From: RGIG3178 sp964533965
GTDB taxonomy: Bacteria > Bacillota > Clostridia > Christensenellales > QAND01
Direction of reading: 5' to 3'
Assembly (NCBI GenBank): GCA_964533965.1
Contig: CAZHNN010000010.1
Span: 28,735-92,734 of the forward strand
DNA length: 64,000 nucleotides
Made by a program: the position numbers and the translations under genes. Positions 15,835-24,055 of this stretch are shown here, in pieces. The stretch's first letter is position 1; each line of letters opens with the position of its first letter. The notes below the pieces were generated by a model. It saw only the letters and a program-made list of their open reading frames with translations. It did not search any database and was not told the origin of the DNA.

Positions 15835-17091
15835 TTACGCGCCCTGCTGCGCTGCGGCTTCGATATCACGGATATCCAGCAGCCGGCGCTCGGCGTGATC
15901 CTTTACGAGAGCGCTACCGTTACGATTCATCTTTGCCCGGAAGAAGTAATTCTTTGCGTTTGTCAAGTCGTTTTGCTTCAGGTACAGCTCGGCGACGACA
16001 AGGCATAGCTGCTGCTCCTGGCCCTCAGAGATCTCCTCGTTCAGATAGACGGCCATATACGCTTCCAGCGCTTTTTTTGCTGTCTCTTCCTCCATCGCTG
16101 CATTCCCGCTGTCTTGATAGATGCGGCTCAGGCGCAAGAGGAGCTTGGCTATGGCCATCCGGGGCTTGAAAAAGCAGATCGGAGCGCAAAGCAGGGCAAG
16201 GTAATACCCCGCAAAGACGGTTGCCGTGTCCATCTCTCTTCCAAAGCGGAGGTTTGCTTCCGCTTTGAAGGTCTGCAACTGCTTTAATTGTTCGGCATTG
16301 GGCTTGTCGGGGTTGCTGAACATGTCCGCCAGGGCGCTGTACAGGCAATGCGGACAGGTCACGACATCGTAATACATCGGCTCTACACCTTTGTAGCGGT
16401 TTCGCATGTCCTTGTCCGTGCTCTCGAGCACCAGCTGTGAATTCTTAATTCGAATGGCTTTGAATTCCTTTTTGCAGACAGGACATTCATAGCCCTTTTC
16501 CAATAAATGCTCGCGGTCCGCGCTGTTCATTGGCAACGGATGGTTCCCATGTCCTTCGGGGAAGAGGGCAAAATGCAGGGGCAACGGAGTCGATGCCACT
16601 TCCTTAGGAACGTTTGTAGGCGCTGGAATAACTGCAGCAGATTTCACTGACTTTTCTTCGACAGGCTGAGCCGGCTGCACCGGCTGCAGCTGCTTGTTTT
16701 CACTAAACGGTTGCCCACTTACTGTTTCGTACGCTTTGACCGCTTCCATACGCGAGCACATCGCTTGTAAAAGCTCAAATGCCATTTCGGGTTCATCCCT
16801 CAAAAACGCAATGGCATTGTTTTTATAAACCGGCAGCGCAATCACATCGGTAAGCGCCACAGCTGTCATGGAGATGCTTCTATCCAATAGCAGCACATCA
16901 TCATCGTAAAATTCGCCGGAGCTTATCGTACGAACCTGCACTTGCTTCCGGCCACTATATTCCGAATAAAGCCCAACCTCTCCCTTGAGCACGATATACA
17001 TCGCAGCGAGATTGCCACTGCATGAAATGACGCTGCCTTTTGGATACTTTTTGGCGCGGGCCAAGTTTTTCAATACACCAAGGTTAATCAA
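15835..17091 (-). CDS. Cyclic-nucleotide-binding-like domain fused to DUF2225
   Basis: 418 aa. Residues about 15-120 form a Crp-type cNMP-binding beta roll (YPKGSVISCSGNLAAMYIVLKGEVGLY). A proline-rich linker follows (about 125-170), then a DUF2225 domain with two CxxC zinc knuckles, C203-C206 (CPVC) and C246-C249 (CPHC). The C-terminal part (275-400) is helical and TPR-like. There is no helix-turn-helix, so it is not a Crp-type transcription factor. The usual phosphate-binding arginine is not evident in GEFYDDDVLL, so ligand binding is doubtful. The start is TTG at 17091, with AGAAGG 7 nt upstream. Function unknown; presumably a cytosolic sensor. It is monocistronic. Confidence 0.8.
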   Translation of the reverse strand: MINLGVLKNLARAKKYPKGSVISCSGNLAAMYIVLKGEVGLYSEYSGRKQVQVRTISSGEFYDDDVLLLDRSISMTAVALTDVIALPVYKNNAIAFLRDEPEMAFELLQAMCSRMEAVKAYETVSGQPFSENKQLQPVQPAQPVEEKSVKSAAVIPAPTNVPKEVASTPLPLHFALFPEGHGNHPLPMNSADREHLLEKGYECPVCKKEFKAIRIKNSQLVLESTDKDMRNRYKGVEPMYYDVVTCPHCLYSALADMFSNPDKPNAEQLKQLQTFKAEANLRFGREMDTATVFAGYYLALLCAPICFFKPRMAIAKLLLRLSRIYQDSGNAAMEEETAKKALEAYMAVYLNEEISEGQEQQLCLVVAELYLKQNDLTNAKNYFFRAKMNRNGSALVKDHAERRLLDIRDIEAAAQQGA

Positions 17092-17251
17092 TGCAATACC
17101 TTCTTGCTATATTCATTTTGTATTCTTCAATACTATATATCGATTGAGTTACTCTTTCAATTACACATCAATATATAAGTAACTTTTCATACTGTATATA
17201 AAAAAATAGCAACATGTCACCAAAAAGATGTCCGCAACAGTATTGGCTTTC

Positions 17252-17288
17252 AAAAAAACAAGCGGGAAACAGCCTGTTTCCCGCTTGT
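17252..17288 (-). terminator. Terminator of the two-domain GNAT gene
   Basis: Inverted repeat ACAAGCGGGAAAC / GTTTCCCGCTTGT followed on the minus strand by seven Ts. It lies about 25 nt past the GNAT stop. Confidence 0.92.
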
Positions 17289-17311
17289 CTATCGCCTTAT
17301 CCACATTTGTA

Positions 17312-18196
17312 TCATTGGCTAATTTGATTCTGAATATCATCCAGTCTGGCTTCATAGTAATCGAACTGCGTTCGAATCCCGAACCCGCTGGACGTATACA
17401 GCGTAAATGCCGATTTGTTATTGCTGTCCACTTCGAGCAGAATGTCCTTTTGCATGTTCTTGAGTAGGTCGATGACGTGATACAAAAACGCACGCCCGTA
17501 TCCCTTGCCGCGGAATTTCTGCAAGATGCCAAATCCGTAAATGAACAAGTCCCCGTCCGCCTGCCGGACGCTGCAGACACCGATGATCTCAGAATTCAGT
17601 GTGGCGCAATAATAGCGGACATTGCGGTCATGAAATGACTTGTATGTCAGCGAGTCCGAAATATCCGAATCGCCGAAAATGTTGCCCGAAAGCGCCGCGA
17701 TCTCCTTCAGATCGGCCTGTTCCACCTCGCGTATAGCGATCTCGTCCCGCTGCGTCAATTCCTTCATGTTTTTTTCGCAGTAGTACAACAGGTATTCCGT
17801 ATGCTCGAGTTCGACGGGCATACGGTCTATCATGGCTTTGGCGTCACTGCTCCTGTACTCGTGGACGAAGACCATCGTTTCGTAGCCGCACGCCTGCAGC
17901 ACTTTGACTGCTTCTAAAAGCAACCGCTTAAAATGGCCCCGGCGTCGCGATTGGGGCAAAACATAGGCACAGATTTCCGCCGTCAGCTTCGTGGGTGCAA
18001 AGACGCTGAGGATACCCGCCATTGCGCCGTCTTCATATAATAGGTAAAAGCAAGGCATATCGGGATGGAAATTCAATGTGTTTTCCAAAAACAGGGATCC
18101 TTTCATGCCGTCATGAATCCGGCATTGTTCCTGTATGGATCGAATTTCTCCCTTTTGCTCCGCTGTCAATTTGTTCACGGAGATAATTGTTGGCAT
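17312..18196 (-). CDS. GNAT-family N-acetyltransferase (two GNAT-like halves)
   Basis: 294 aa protein with two GNAT-like halves. The N-terminal half (about 1-140) has AEICAYVLPQSRRRGHFKRLL, a degenerate acetyl-CoA loop. The C-terminal half (about 150-285) has YGFGILQKFRGKGYGRAFLY, a clear Q/RxxGxG acetyl-CoA site, and ends with ALYTSSGFGIRTQFDYYE. The start is the ATG at 18196, with GGTGAC upstream; a longer in-frame reading lacks a binding site. The substrate is unknown. It is a separate unit ending in a strong terminator. Confidence 0.85.
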   Translation of the reverse strand: MPTIISVNKLTAEQKGEIRSIQEQCRIHDGMKGSLFLENTLNFHPDMPCFYLLYEDGAMAGILSVFAPTKLTAEICAYVLPQSRRRGHFKRLLLEAVKVLQACGYETMVFVHEYRSSDAKAMIDRMPVELEHTEYLLYYCEKNMKELTQRDEIAIREVEQADLKEIAALSGNIFGDSDISDSLTYKSFHDRNVRYYCATLNSEIIGVCSVRQADGDLFIYGFGILQKFRGKGYGRAFLYHVIDLLKNMQKDILLEVDSNNKSAFTLYTSSGFGIRTQFDYYEARLDDIQNQISQ

Positions 18197-18408
18197 GTTG
18201 TCACCAGTCCTGCAATGCTGCTGATATAGGGGCTTACAAATGAATGTGCGTTCTGTCTGTGTTCCCCATGCACATCGAATGCGCTTTTTCGTCATTGGGT
18301 GAAGCCTATATCATTGTAGCAAGCAGCGGTCGGTCTGTCGAGAAATTTCGACGTTTTTCGCATGACATAATCTGTCGATTACTTTTTTACACTTCAATGG
18401 TCGATAAG

Positions 18409-19398
18409 TTAAAATACGCGTTTGGCCGATTTGTAGTTCACGACCCAATAATTCGACGACAGGTCTGCGATAACTACCTTTCCCTTTCCCGAAGAACAAT
18501 GGATCATCTTCCCGTCGCCAAGATATATGCCCGTATGGCCCACCTTGCCGTTGCCGCGTATGCCGAAAAAGAGTATGTCGCCCGGCCTGAGTTCGGATTT
18601 CTTTACCGACTTCCATTGATCCACACCGCTGTATCCTGCGGCACTCAATCGGCCGATGCTCACGCCGGTATGCTTGAGGCAGTAATACACGTATCCGGAG
18701 CAGTCGAAGGAATTGGGGCCTTCGTTGCCGGAAACATATCGCTTTCCAAGTTGCGCTTTGGCATATGCCAAAAAGGCTGACGCGCTTTTGGATACGGTAG
18801 TGGAAGAGCCCGCTGAGACTGCCGCCGCTTTTGCCTTGCTCGAATAGAGCAAGTCACGTGTCGTTTCCCCTGCGATGCCGTCCACGGATAATCCATTCCG
18901 CTTTTGAAATGCTTTGATGGCCGCCGTGGTCGCAGTACCGAAGTACCCCGTGGCAGTTTTGGCAAAATAGCGCAACGCTTTTAGGCGTCGCTGCAGGGAG
19001 GCAACGTCGGTGCCGGAATCGCCCTGCCGTACCAGGTATTTCTGGGCTGTGTCGGAATAGAGAATCTGCAGCGTCTGCTCGCTTGCGATCCCGTCGACGG
19101 GAAGTTGGTTCGTCCTCTGAAACAGGCGCACGGATTCCGTCGTAACCGTTCCGTAGTATCCAGTTGCCTCGTCGCTGTCAAAATACTGCAGATCCATCAG
19201 GCGGTTCTGCAAATCCTTCACAGTGTCGCCCATATCGCCCGGACGGAGCGCGGCATACCCAGATTGTGCCGCCGGCTCTATCGTTGGCGTGGGGCTTTCC
19301 TGTAACTTTTTCAATGAAGCCGGTTTGCAGCCGTGTACGGAGAGCAGGCATATGACCATCGCCAGAAGCAATGCCGTAGTCTTGTTCAATCGGTTCAT
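18409..19398 (-). CDS. Lipoprotein with two peptidoglycan-binding domains and NlpC/P60 endopeptidase
   Basis: 329 aa cell-wall hydrolase. A signal peptide ends in a lipobox with C24 (VHGC), so it is lipid-anchored outside the cell. Two PG_binding_1 domains follow (about 48-112 and 122-185; each has the xVDGIxxxxT signature), then a Ser/Ala linker and an NlpC/P60 domain (about 208-329). Catalytic residues are C233 in FDCSGY and H288 in GHTGIY, with H300 as the likely third residue. Enzymes of this build cleave the peptide stems of peptidoglycan (gamma-D-Glu-diamino acid bond) during growth or germination. GAGGAGG lies 7 nt before the ATG. Confidence 0.93.
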   Translation of the reverse strand: MNRLNKTTALLLAMVICLLSVHGCKPASLKKLQESPTPTIEPAAQSGYAALRPGDMGDTVKDLQNRLMDLQYFDSDEATGYYGTVTTESVRLFQRTNQLPVDGIASEQTLQILYSDTAQKYLVRQGDSGTDVASLQRRLKALRYFAKTATGYFGTATTAAIKAFQKRNGLSVDGIAGETTRDLLYSSKAKAAAVSAGSSTTVSKSASAFLAYAKAQLGKRYVSGNEGPNSFDCSGYVYYCLKHTGVSIGRLSAAGYSGVDQWKSVKKSELRPGDILFFGIRGNGKVGHTGIYLGDGKMIHCSSGKGKVVIADLSSNYWVVNYKSAKRVF

Positions 19399-19644
19399 GC
19401 GTCATCCTCCTCGTTCCGCCGCAAGGATATATCAGGTTCGAATGCCAATGACTCACAAGCCTTCCATGTTTTGTATTTGGAATTATCTCCACCGGTTCTG
19501 CTTTCATACGAAACGTATGACGAACACAAAACGATGCATATTTTTCAGATATCCATTCGAGCAGAAAAGGGGATTCCTGAAAGTCTAAAAAATGATATAC
19601 TACGTATAGTTATGCATTTACTCAATCGGTATCGGAGGGGCACC

Positions 19645-21219
19645 ATGGATCTGATACGGCCGCTGACCTATGAATACGCCTCCTATCTGCGCGACGAGTC
19701 ACGCCGGGTAGGAAAGGCGGACAGCATTTCCTTTCCGCGCACAGAGGCGGAAATCCGCAGCATATTGATCGCTTGCTATCAGGACAACATTCCCGTGACC
19801 GTGCAGGGCGCTCGTACCGGACTTGCCGGTGCAGCTTCCCCCAATAGCGGGCATGTATTGAACCTCACGCGCATGAATCGCGTTCTCGGTTGCCGTTTTG
19901 ACGGCGAGCGCTTCTATCTGAGAGTTCAACCGGGGCTCGCCCTGTCGGAGCTTCGGAAAATGATCTCCCGCAGAAGATTTGACAGTTCGGGCTGGTCCAA
20001 GGAATCTTTAGATACATTGGCACTTTTGGCACATGCGTCAGAGCAGTTCTTCCCACCCGACCCCACCGAGACCACCGCGACTATCGGCGGAATGGTGGCG
20101 TGCAACGCCTCTGGCGCGCGAAGCTATCTGTACGGCGCAATGCGTGGCTACGTCCACAGCCTAACGATGCTTCTTGCGGATGGGAGAAGGATGAAGTTAA
20201 CCCGCGGTGTTGAAAAAGCCGTCGGACGAAAGCTCACGATACTGCCCGAAGAAGGCTCTTCCATCGAGATTGACCTTCCGGCATATAAAATGCCCAAGAC
20301 GAAAAACACCTCCGGCTTTTATGCGGAGGATAATATGGACGCGATTGACCTTGTCATCGGTTCCGACGGAACGCTTGGCGTCATCAGCGAGATTGAACTG
20401 ATGCTCTGCCCGCTTCCGCCATGCATATACGGCGTGATGTGCCTGTTCCCTTCCCAATCCCAGTCGGTCGAGTTCGTCGAACAGCTTAGACCACTTTGTG
20501 AAGGCATAGCATCGATGGAGTACTTTGACAACAATGCACTCGACGTACTTCGCGATCAGCGTAAATCGCACGCCGCGTTTTCCGCTCTGCCGGAGTTGGC
20601 CGGCTGGATACAGGCGGCCATCTATGTGGAGCTTCATTGCGATGGTGAGCAAACCGCTCTGGAGCGTTTAAAGACCATTGACGAGGTGCTCTCCATCGGC
20701 TGCGAAAGCTCCGACACCTGGGTCGCCCGCAACCAATCCGATCTTGATAAGCTGATGTTCTTCCGCCATGCGGTGCCCGAGAGCGTAAACCTGTTGATCG
20801 ACAAGCGCAAGCAGAGAGACCCCGAAATCACCAAGCTTGGCTCGGATATGGCGGTTCCCGATGAATATCTGAGGGATATCGTGGAGTATTACAAACAGAG
20901 CGTTGCAGAATATGGCCTGCAGTCCGCTACCTGGGGGCACATCGGCAACAACCACCTGCATGTCAACATACTGCCAAACAGCATGGACGAATACCGGCTT
21001 GGCAAGGCGCTTTTTTTGGAGTTTGCCAAGAAGGTCACCGAGCTCAATGGATCCGTCTCCTCGGAACACGGCGTGGGCAAGCTGAAGGCGGATTTTTTGC
21101 CGATCATGTATACCAACGAACATATGGAGCAAATGCGAAATCTGAAATGGCAGTTTGATAGAAAGGGTTTGCTGGGAAGTGGCAACCTGTTTGAACCGAT
21201 ACGGGAGGGGTTGCTATGA
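19645..21219 (+). CDS. FAD-linked (D-)lactate/glycolate dehydrogenase, GlcD/LctD type
   Basis: 524 aa flavoprotein of the GlcD family. The PCMH FAD-binding half (about 30-215) shows TVQGARTGLAG and PTETTATIGGMVACNASGA. The C-terminal FAD-oxidase half ends with the histidine motifs GHIGNNHLHVN and SSEHGVGKLK. The start is the ATG at 19645, with GGAGGGG 4 nt upstream; a much longer in-frame reading has no site. It overlaps etfB by 4 nt (ATGA). This layout matches the LctD subunit of the electron-confurcating LDH/Etf complex of Acetobacterium, which couples lactate oxidation to NAD+ reduction using reduced ferredoxin. Lactate is the likeliest substrate, but glycolate or another 2-hydroxyacid is possible. 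Confidence 0.88.
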   Translation: MDLIRPLTYEYASYLRDESRRVGKADSISFPRTEAEIRSILIACYQDNIPVTVQGARTGLAGAASPNSGHVLNLTRMNRVLGCRFDGERFYLRVQPGLALSELRKMISRRRFDSSGWSKESLDTLALLAHASEQFFPPDPTETTATIGGMVACNASGARSYLYGAMRGYVHSLTMLLADGRRMKLTRGVEKAVGRKLTILPEEGSSIEIDLPAYKMPKTKNTSGFYAEDNMDAIDLVIGSDGTLGVISEIELMLCPLPPCIYGVMCLFPSQSQSVEFVEQLRPLCEGIASMEYFDNNALDVLRDQRKSHAAFSALPELAGWIQAAIYVELHCDGEQTALERLKTIDEVLSIGCESSDTWVARNQSDLDKLMFFRHAVPESVNLLIDKRKQRDPEITKLGSDMAVPDEYLRDIVEYYKQSVAEYGLQSATWGHIGNNHLHVNILPNSMDEYRLGKALFLEFAKKVTELNGSVSSEHGVGKLKADFLPIMYTNEHMEQMRNLKWQFDRKGLLGSGNLFEPIREGLL

Positions 21220-22016
21220 ACATCATCGTCTGCGTTAAGCAGGTACCTTCCACAACCGAAGTCAGGATGGACCCCATCACGCACACCATTATACGGGACG
21301 CGCGGCAGTCGGTAATCAACCCGTTTGACTCCGTCGCCGTTGAATTGGCGGTTCAATTGAAGCAAGCGCACGGTGGTAAGGTCACGGCGCTGTCTATGGG
21401 CATTCCTGCCACCGAAACGCTGTTGCGCGACACCATCGCCCGCGGAGCAGACGATGCCGTGTTGCTTACGGACAGGCGGTTTGCGGGTGCAGATACGCTG
21501 GCTACCTCGTATACCTTGTCTTTGGGCGTTAACACGATCGGAGCATATGACTTGATCCTCTGCGGCAAGATGGCGGTGGACGGCGATACCGCGCAGATCG
21601 GACCCGAGCTTGCCGAGCAGCTTAGCCTTCCACACGTGACCGACGTCTGCGCCATCGAAGCGGTTGAAAAAGACAGTCTCGTGGTCACACAACAGATGGA
21701 CGACGGCGTACGGAAAATTCAAGTCAACCTTCCCTGCGTGCTGACGATCGTGCGCGAGATGGCGATTGTGCGTTACCCGTCAGTCAAAGGCATTCTTCAC
21801 AGCCTGACAGCCAACGTGCGGGTATACGATGCCGACGCATTGGGTGCAGACGCAAACAGGATCGGGTTGACGGGGTCACCTACACAGGTTATTACGACCT
21901 TTTTTCCGGAAAATGCGAAGAAAACGGTATACCACAAAGGTGATGTGGACCAGCTTGTGGAGCCGTTTAACCAATTTATTGAAACGATGGGAGGGAAAGC
22001 GCATGATACGCATTGA
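21216..22016 (+). CDS. etfB: Electron-transfer flavoprotein beta subunit (bifurcating type)
   Basis: 266 aa EtfB. It opens with MNIIVCVKQVPSTTEV and carries the DGDTAQIGPELAEQL loop, which in bifurcating Etfs binds a second FAD (beta-FAD) in place of AMP. It pairs with the EtfA encoded next, overlapping by 14 nt, and with the flavin dehydrogenase encoded upstream, overlapping by 4 nt. In LctBCD-type complexes this subunit takes the LctB role, where NAD(H) and ferredoxin electrons are merged or split. Whether this Etf bifurcates is inferred from motif and context. Confidence 0.93.
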   Translation: MNIIVCVKQVPSTTEVRMDPITHTIIRDARQSVINPFDSVAVELAVQLKQAHGGKVTALSMGIPATETLLRDTIARGADDAVLLTDRRFAGADTLATSYTLSLGVNTIGAYDLILCGKMAVDGDTAQIGPELAEQLSLPHVTDVCAIEAVEKDSLVVTQQMDDGVRKIQVNLPCVLTIVREMAIVRYPSVKGILHSLTANVRVYDADALGADANRIGLTGSPTQVITTFFPENAKKTVYHKGDVDQLVEPFNQFIETMGGKAHDTH

Positions 22017-23148
22017 TGGTTCCAAGTGCACCGGATGTTCGCTGTGCGTTTCTTCCTGCGGCTTTGATGCGCTTTTTATTGAAAATGGCGTGGCCGTAGT
22101 GCGTTGTGGCTGTACGAATTGCGGCATGTGCGTGCAGGGCTGTCCAGCAGAAGCCATTTGTGTCATCATCGAGAACGATTCGGATCAGCAGCACAATGGG
22201 ATACTCGTTTTTGCTCAGGTGCAAAACGGTGCCGTACTTGACGTTTGCTTAGCGCTTTGCCAAAAGGCGCAGGAGATGGCGGGCGGACAATCACCTGTGT
22301 ACGCCGTTGTGCTCGGCCAAAACGCCGATTCGTTCTCCGAACACTTGATCGATTGCGGCGTGGACGTCGTGCTTGCATGTACCAATGAGCTTGTCAATGA
22401 GCCGGATGACGGCTTATATGCCGATATACTAATGTCTATGATTCAAACGTACCGGCCCTCGGTCGTCCTCATCGGCGCGACATCGTTCGGGCGCTCGCTG
22501 GCGCCAAGGCTTGCCGCGCGCCTGAAAACCGGCCTTACGGCGGACTGTACGGATCTGTCCATCGACGAACAAGGCCTGCTGCGGCAGACGCGCCCGGCGT
22601 TTGGCGGAAACCTGATGGCCACCATCGTTTGCCCCAATACCCGCCCGCAGATGGCGACTGTGCGACCCGGCGTATTTATGTATGAGCCGCAAAAAGCAAA
22701 ACGCACGGGAAAAGTCGTCCGCATCGAAATGCCCGCCGATGCGAATCCGTTCTATACCGTTCTGAGCAGTGAGAAAAAGCCGCCCGTAAAAGGGCTTAGC
22801 GATGCGGAGATCATCGTAACGGCAGGTCGCGGCATTGGCGAGATCAAGAACATGAAGCTCGTACACGCGTTCGCGCAGCACATCGGTGCCCAGGTCGCGG
22901 TCACGCGACCGTTGGTAGACGCAGGCTTCGGCGCACAACACCAGCAGATCGGCCAGACCGGCCAGTCCGTTTCACCCAAACTGTTGATCACATTGGGTGT
23001 ATCGGGCGCAATACAGCACCTCGCCGGCATCGGCGGCGCCAAGGCCATCATCGCCGTCAACACCGACCCAGATGCACCGATCTTCTCCATTGCCGATTAT
23101 GCCATCGTGGGGGATTGTGTGGAGTTGCTGCAGAGGATCTTGGGATAA
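22003..23148 (+). CDS. etfA: Electron-transfer flavoprotein alpha subunit with N-terminal 2x[4Fe-4S] domain
   Basis: 381 aa. Residues 1-55 are a ferredoxin-like domain with two CxxCxxCxxxC sets, C9/C12/C15/C19 and C37/C40/C43/C47. The rest is a typical EtfA with its C-terminal FAD site (AGRGIGE, SVSPKL, LGVSGAIQHLAG, AVNTDPDAPIF). LctC of Acetobacterium also carries a ferredoxin-like extension, which fits an electron-confurcating lactate dehydrogenase. The start is the ATG at 22003, with GGGAGGG 7 nt upstream, inside the end of etfB. The last 170 nt plus the following palindrome are present again at 23805-24004. Confidence 0.94.
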   Translation: MIRIDGSKCTGCSLCVSSCGFDALFIENGVAVVRCGCTNCGMCVQGCPAEAICVIIENDSDQQHNGILVFAQVQNGAVLDVCLALCQKAQEMAGGQSPVYAVVLGQNADSFSEHLIDCGVDVVLACTNELVNEPDDGLYADILMSMIQTYRPSVVLIGATSFGRSLAPRLAARLKTGLTADCTDLSIDEQGLLRQTRPAFGGNLMATIVCPNTRPQMATVRPGVFMYEPQKAKRTGKVVRIEMPADANPFYTVLSSEKKPPVKGLSDAEIIVTAGRGIGEIKNMKLVHAFAQHIGAQVAVTRPLVDAGFGAQHQQIGQTGQSVSPKLLITLGVSGAIQHLAGIGGAKAIIAVNTDPDAPIFSIADYAIVGDCVELLQRILG

Positions 23149-23155
23149 AAAGAGA

Positions 23156-23176
23156 TGCAGGGACGCCGTCCCTGCA
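23156..23176. repeat. Palindrome after etfA, copy 1
   Basis: Perfect inverted repeat TGCAGGGACG-C-CGTCCCTGCA, 7 nt past the etfA stop. A second copy lies at 23984-24004 in the duplicated fragment. There is no T-run directly after it, so it is not a classic terminator alone. Confidence 0.85.
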
Positions 23177-23209
23177 CCCTGGTACTTTTCTTTATAAGTT
23201 GCAATAGAA

Positions 23210-23234
23210 AAAAAGCCTATTATAAAGGCTTTTT
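23210..23234 (+). terminator. Terminator of the LDH-etfBA operon
   Basis: Stem AAAAGCCT / AGGCTTTT with a short AT loop and a T-rich tail, about 60 nt past the etfA stop and before the cupin gene. Confidence 0.78.
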
Positions 23235-23280
23235 ATGTATTATCATACAAATAGAGAAACATGCTTGAGGAGGAACAGCC

Positions 23281-23733
23281 TTGAATATTTTCAACGTTAA
23301 TAGTTTGCCTGATGATTGCGTTGAAACTTATGCGAAGTCTGTCACTACGGCATTTTTGGGCCGTGCCGCGAAAAGCCTTAAGATCTACGTGAACATCGAC
23401 ACCCTACCCGCCGGCACATACAGCGCCAGGTACCACGCCCATTCCAAACAGGAAGAATTCTTCGTCATCTTAAGCGGCAGCGGTATCCTACGCATGAACG
23501 GCGAGGAAGCGCCTGTTAAGGAAGGAGATTTCATCTCCAAAAAGTGCGGAGATATCCATCAATTTTTCAATTCCGGCACATTACCGCTCAAAATCCTTGA
23601 TGTCGGAACAAATGAAGAAGGGGATATCTGCACGTATCCGGACGAGGGTGTTGTCCTGCTGCGAGACGAAAGAAAGGCCTTTCTAAATATGGATGCGCTT
23701 ATCAAATGGTCGTCCGATCCTAACGAGGAATGA
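23281..23733 (+). CDS. Cupin-domain protein
   Basis: 150 aa cupin. The first motif is YHAHSKQEEFFVILSGSGIL (about 42-61), with the His, His and Glu metal positions. The second is GDFISKKCGDIHQFFNSG (about 79-96). The family resembles small mannose-isomerase-like or ectoine-synthase-like cupins, but the substrate is unknown. The start is TTG at 23281, with GAGGAGG 8 nt upstream; no ATG is better placed. The stop lies 2 nt from the hisF fragment at 23736, so this gene is the retained part of the first copy of a duplicated segment. Confidence 0.8.
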   Translation: MNIFNVNSLPDDCVETYAKSVTTAFLGRAAKSLKIYVNIDTLPAGTYSARYHAHSKQEEFFVILSGSGILRMNGEEAPVKEGDFISKKCGDIHQFFNSGTLPLKILDVGTNEEGDICTYPDEGVVLLRDERKAFLNMDALIKWSSDPNEE

Positions 23734-23735
23734 AG

Positions 23736-23804
23736 TTACACCAACTCGCCAAGCCCGTCCAGCCGCATTGGTGCCCTTCTATACCAGGTACCGCTTGAGG
23801 TTCG
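23736..23804 (-). pseudogene. Fragment of a second hisF 3' end
   Basis: Read on the minus strand, this stretch gives NLKRYLV, a stop, and after a frame change MRLDGLGELV and a stop. The intact hisF at 26179 ends DLKRFLA...IRLDGLGELA. The match extends over about 65 nt with small indels. Only the C-terminal piece is present and it is broken, so it is a relic. It directly abuts the etfA fragment on its right. Confidence 0.7.
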
Positions 23805-23976
23805 CCAAAACTGTTGTCACATTGGGCGTGTCGGGCGCGATACAGCACCTTGCCGGCATCGGCGGTGCCAAGACCATCATCGCCGTCAACACCGATCCGG
23901 AGGCACCGATCTTCTCCGTTGCCGATTATGCCATCGTGGAGATTGTGTGGAATTGCTGCAGCGGATATTGGGATAA
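23805..23976 (+). pseudogene. Fragment of a second etfA 3' end
   Basis: About 170 nt, roughly 90% identical by eye to the 3' end of etfA (22977-23148), continuing through the stop into the palindrome (to about 24006). The encoded residues LGVSGAIQHLAGIGGAK and AVNTDPEAPIFSVADYAIV match, but one base is missing after 'gccatcgtgg', which shifts the frame. There is no start or upstream part, so it is a non-functional relic. Confidence 0.88.
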
Positions 23977-23983
23977 AAAGAAA

Positions 23984-24004
23984 TGCAGGGACGCCGTCCC
24001 TGCA
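23984..24004. repeat. Palindrome, copy 2
   Basis: Identical 21-nt inverted repeat to 23156-23176, carried along with the duplicated etfA end. Confidence 0.85.
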
Positions 24005-24055
24005 CATCGCTGCTTTTAAGAATAGAAGCAAACGACATCCTTTTGGAGTGGATGT

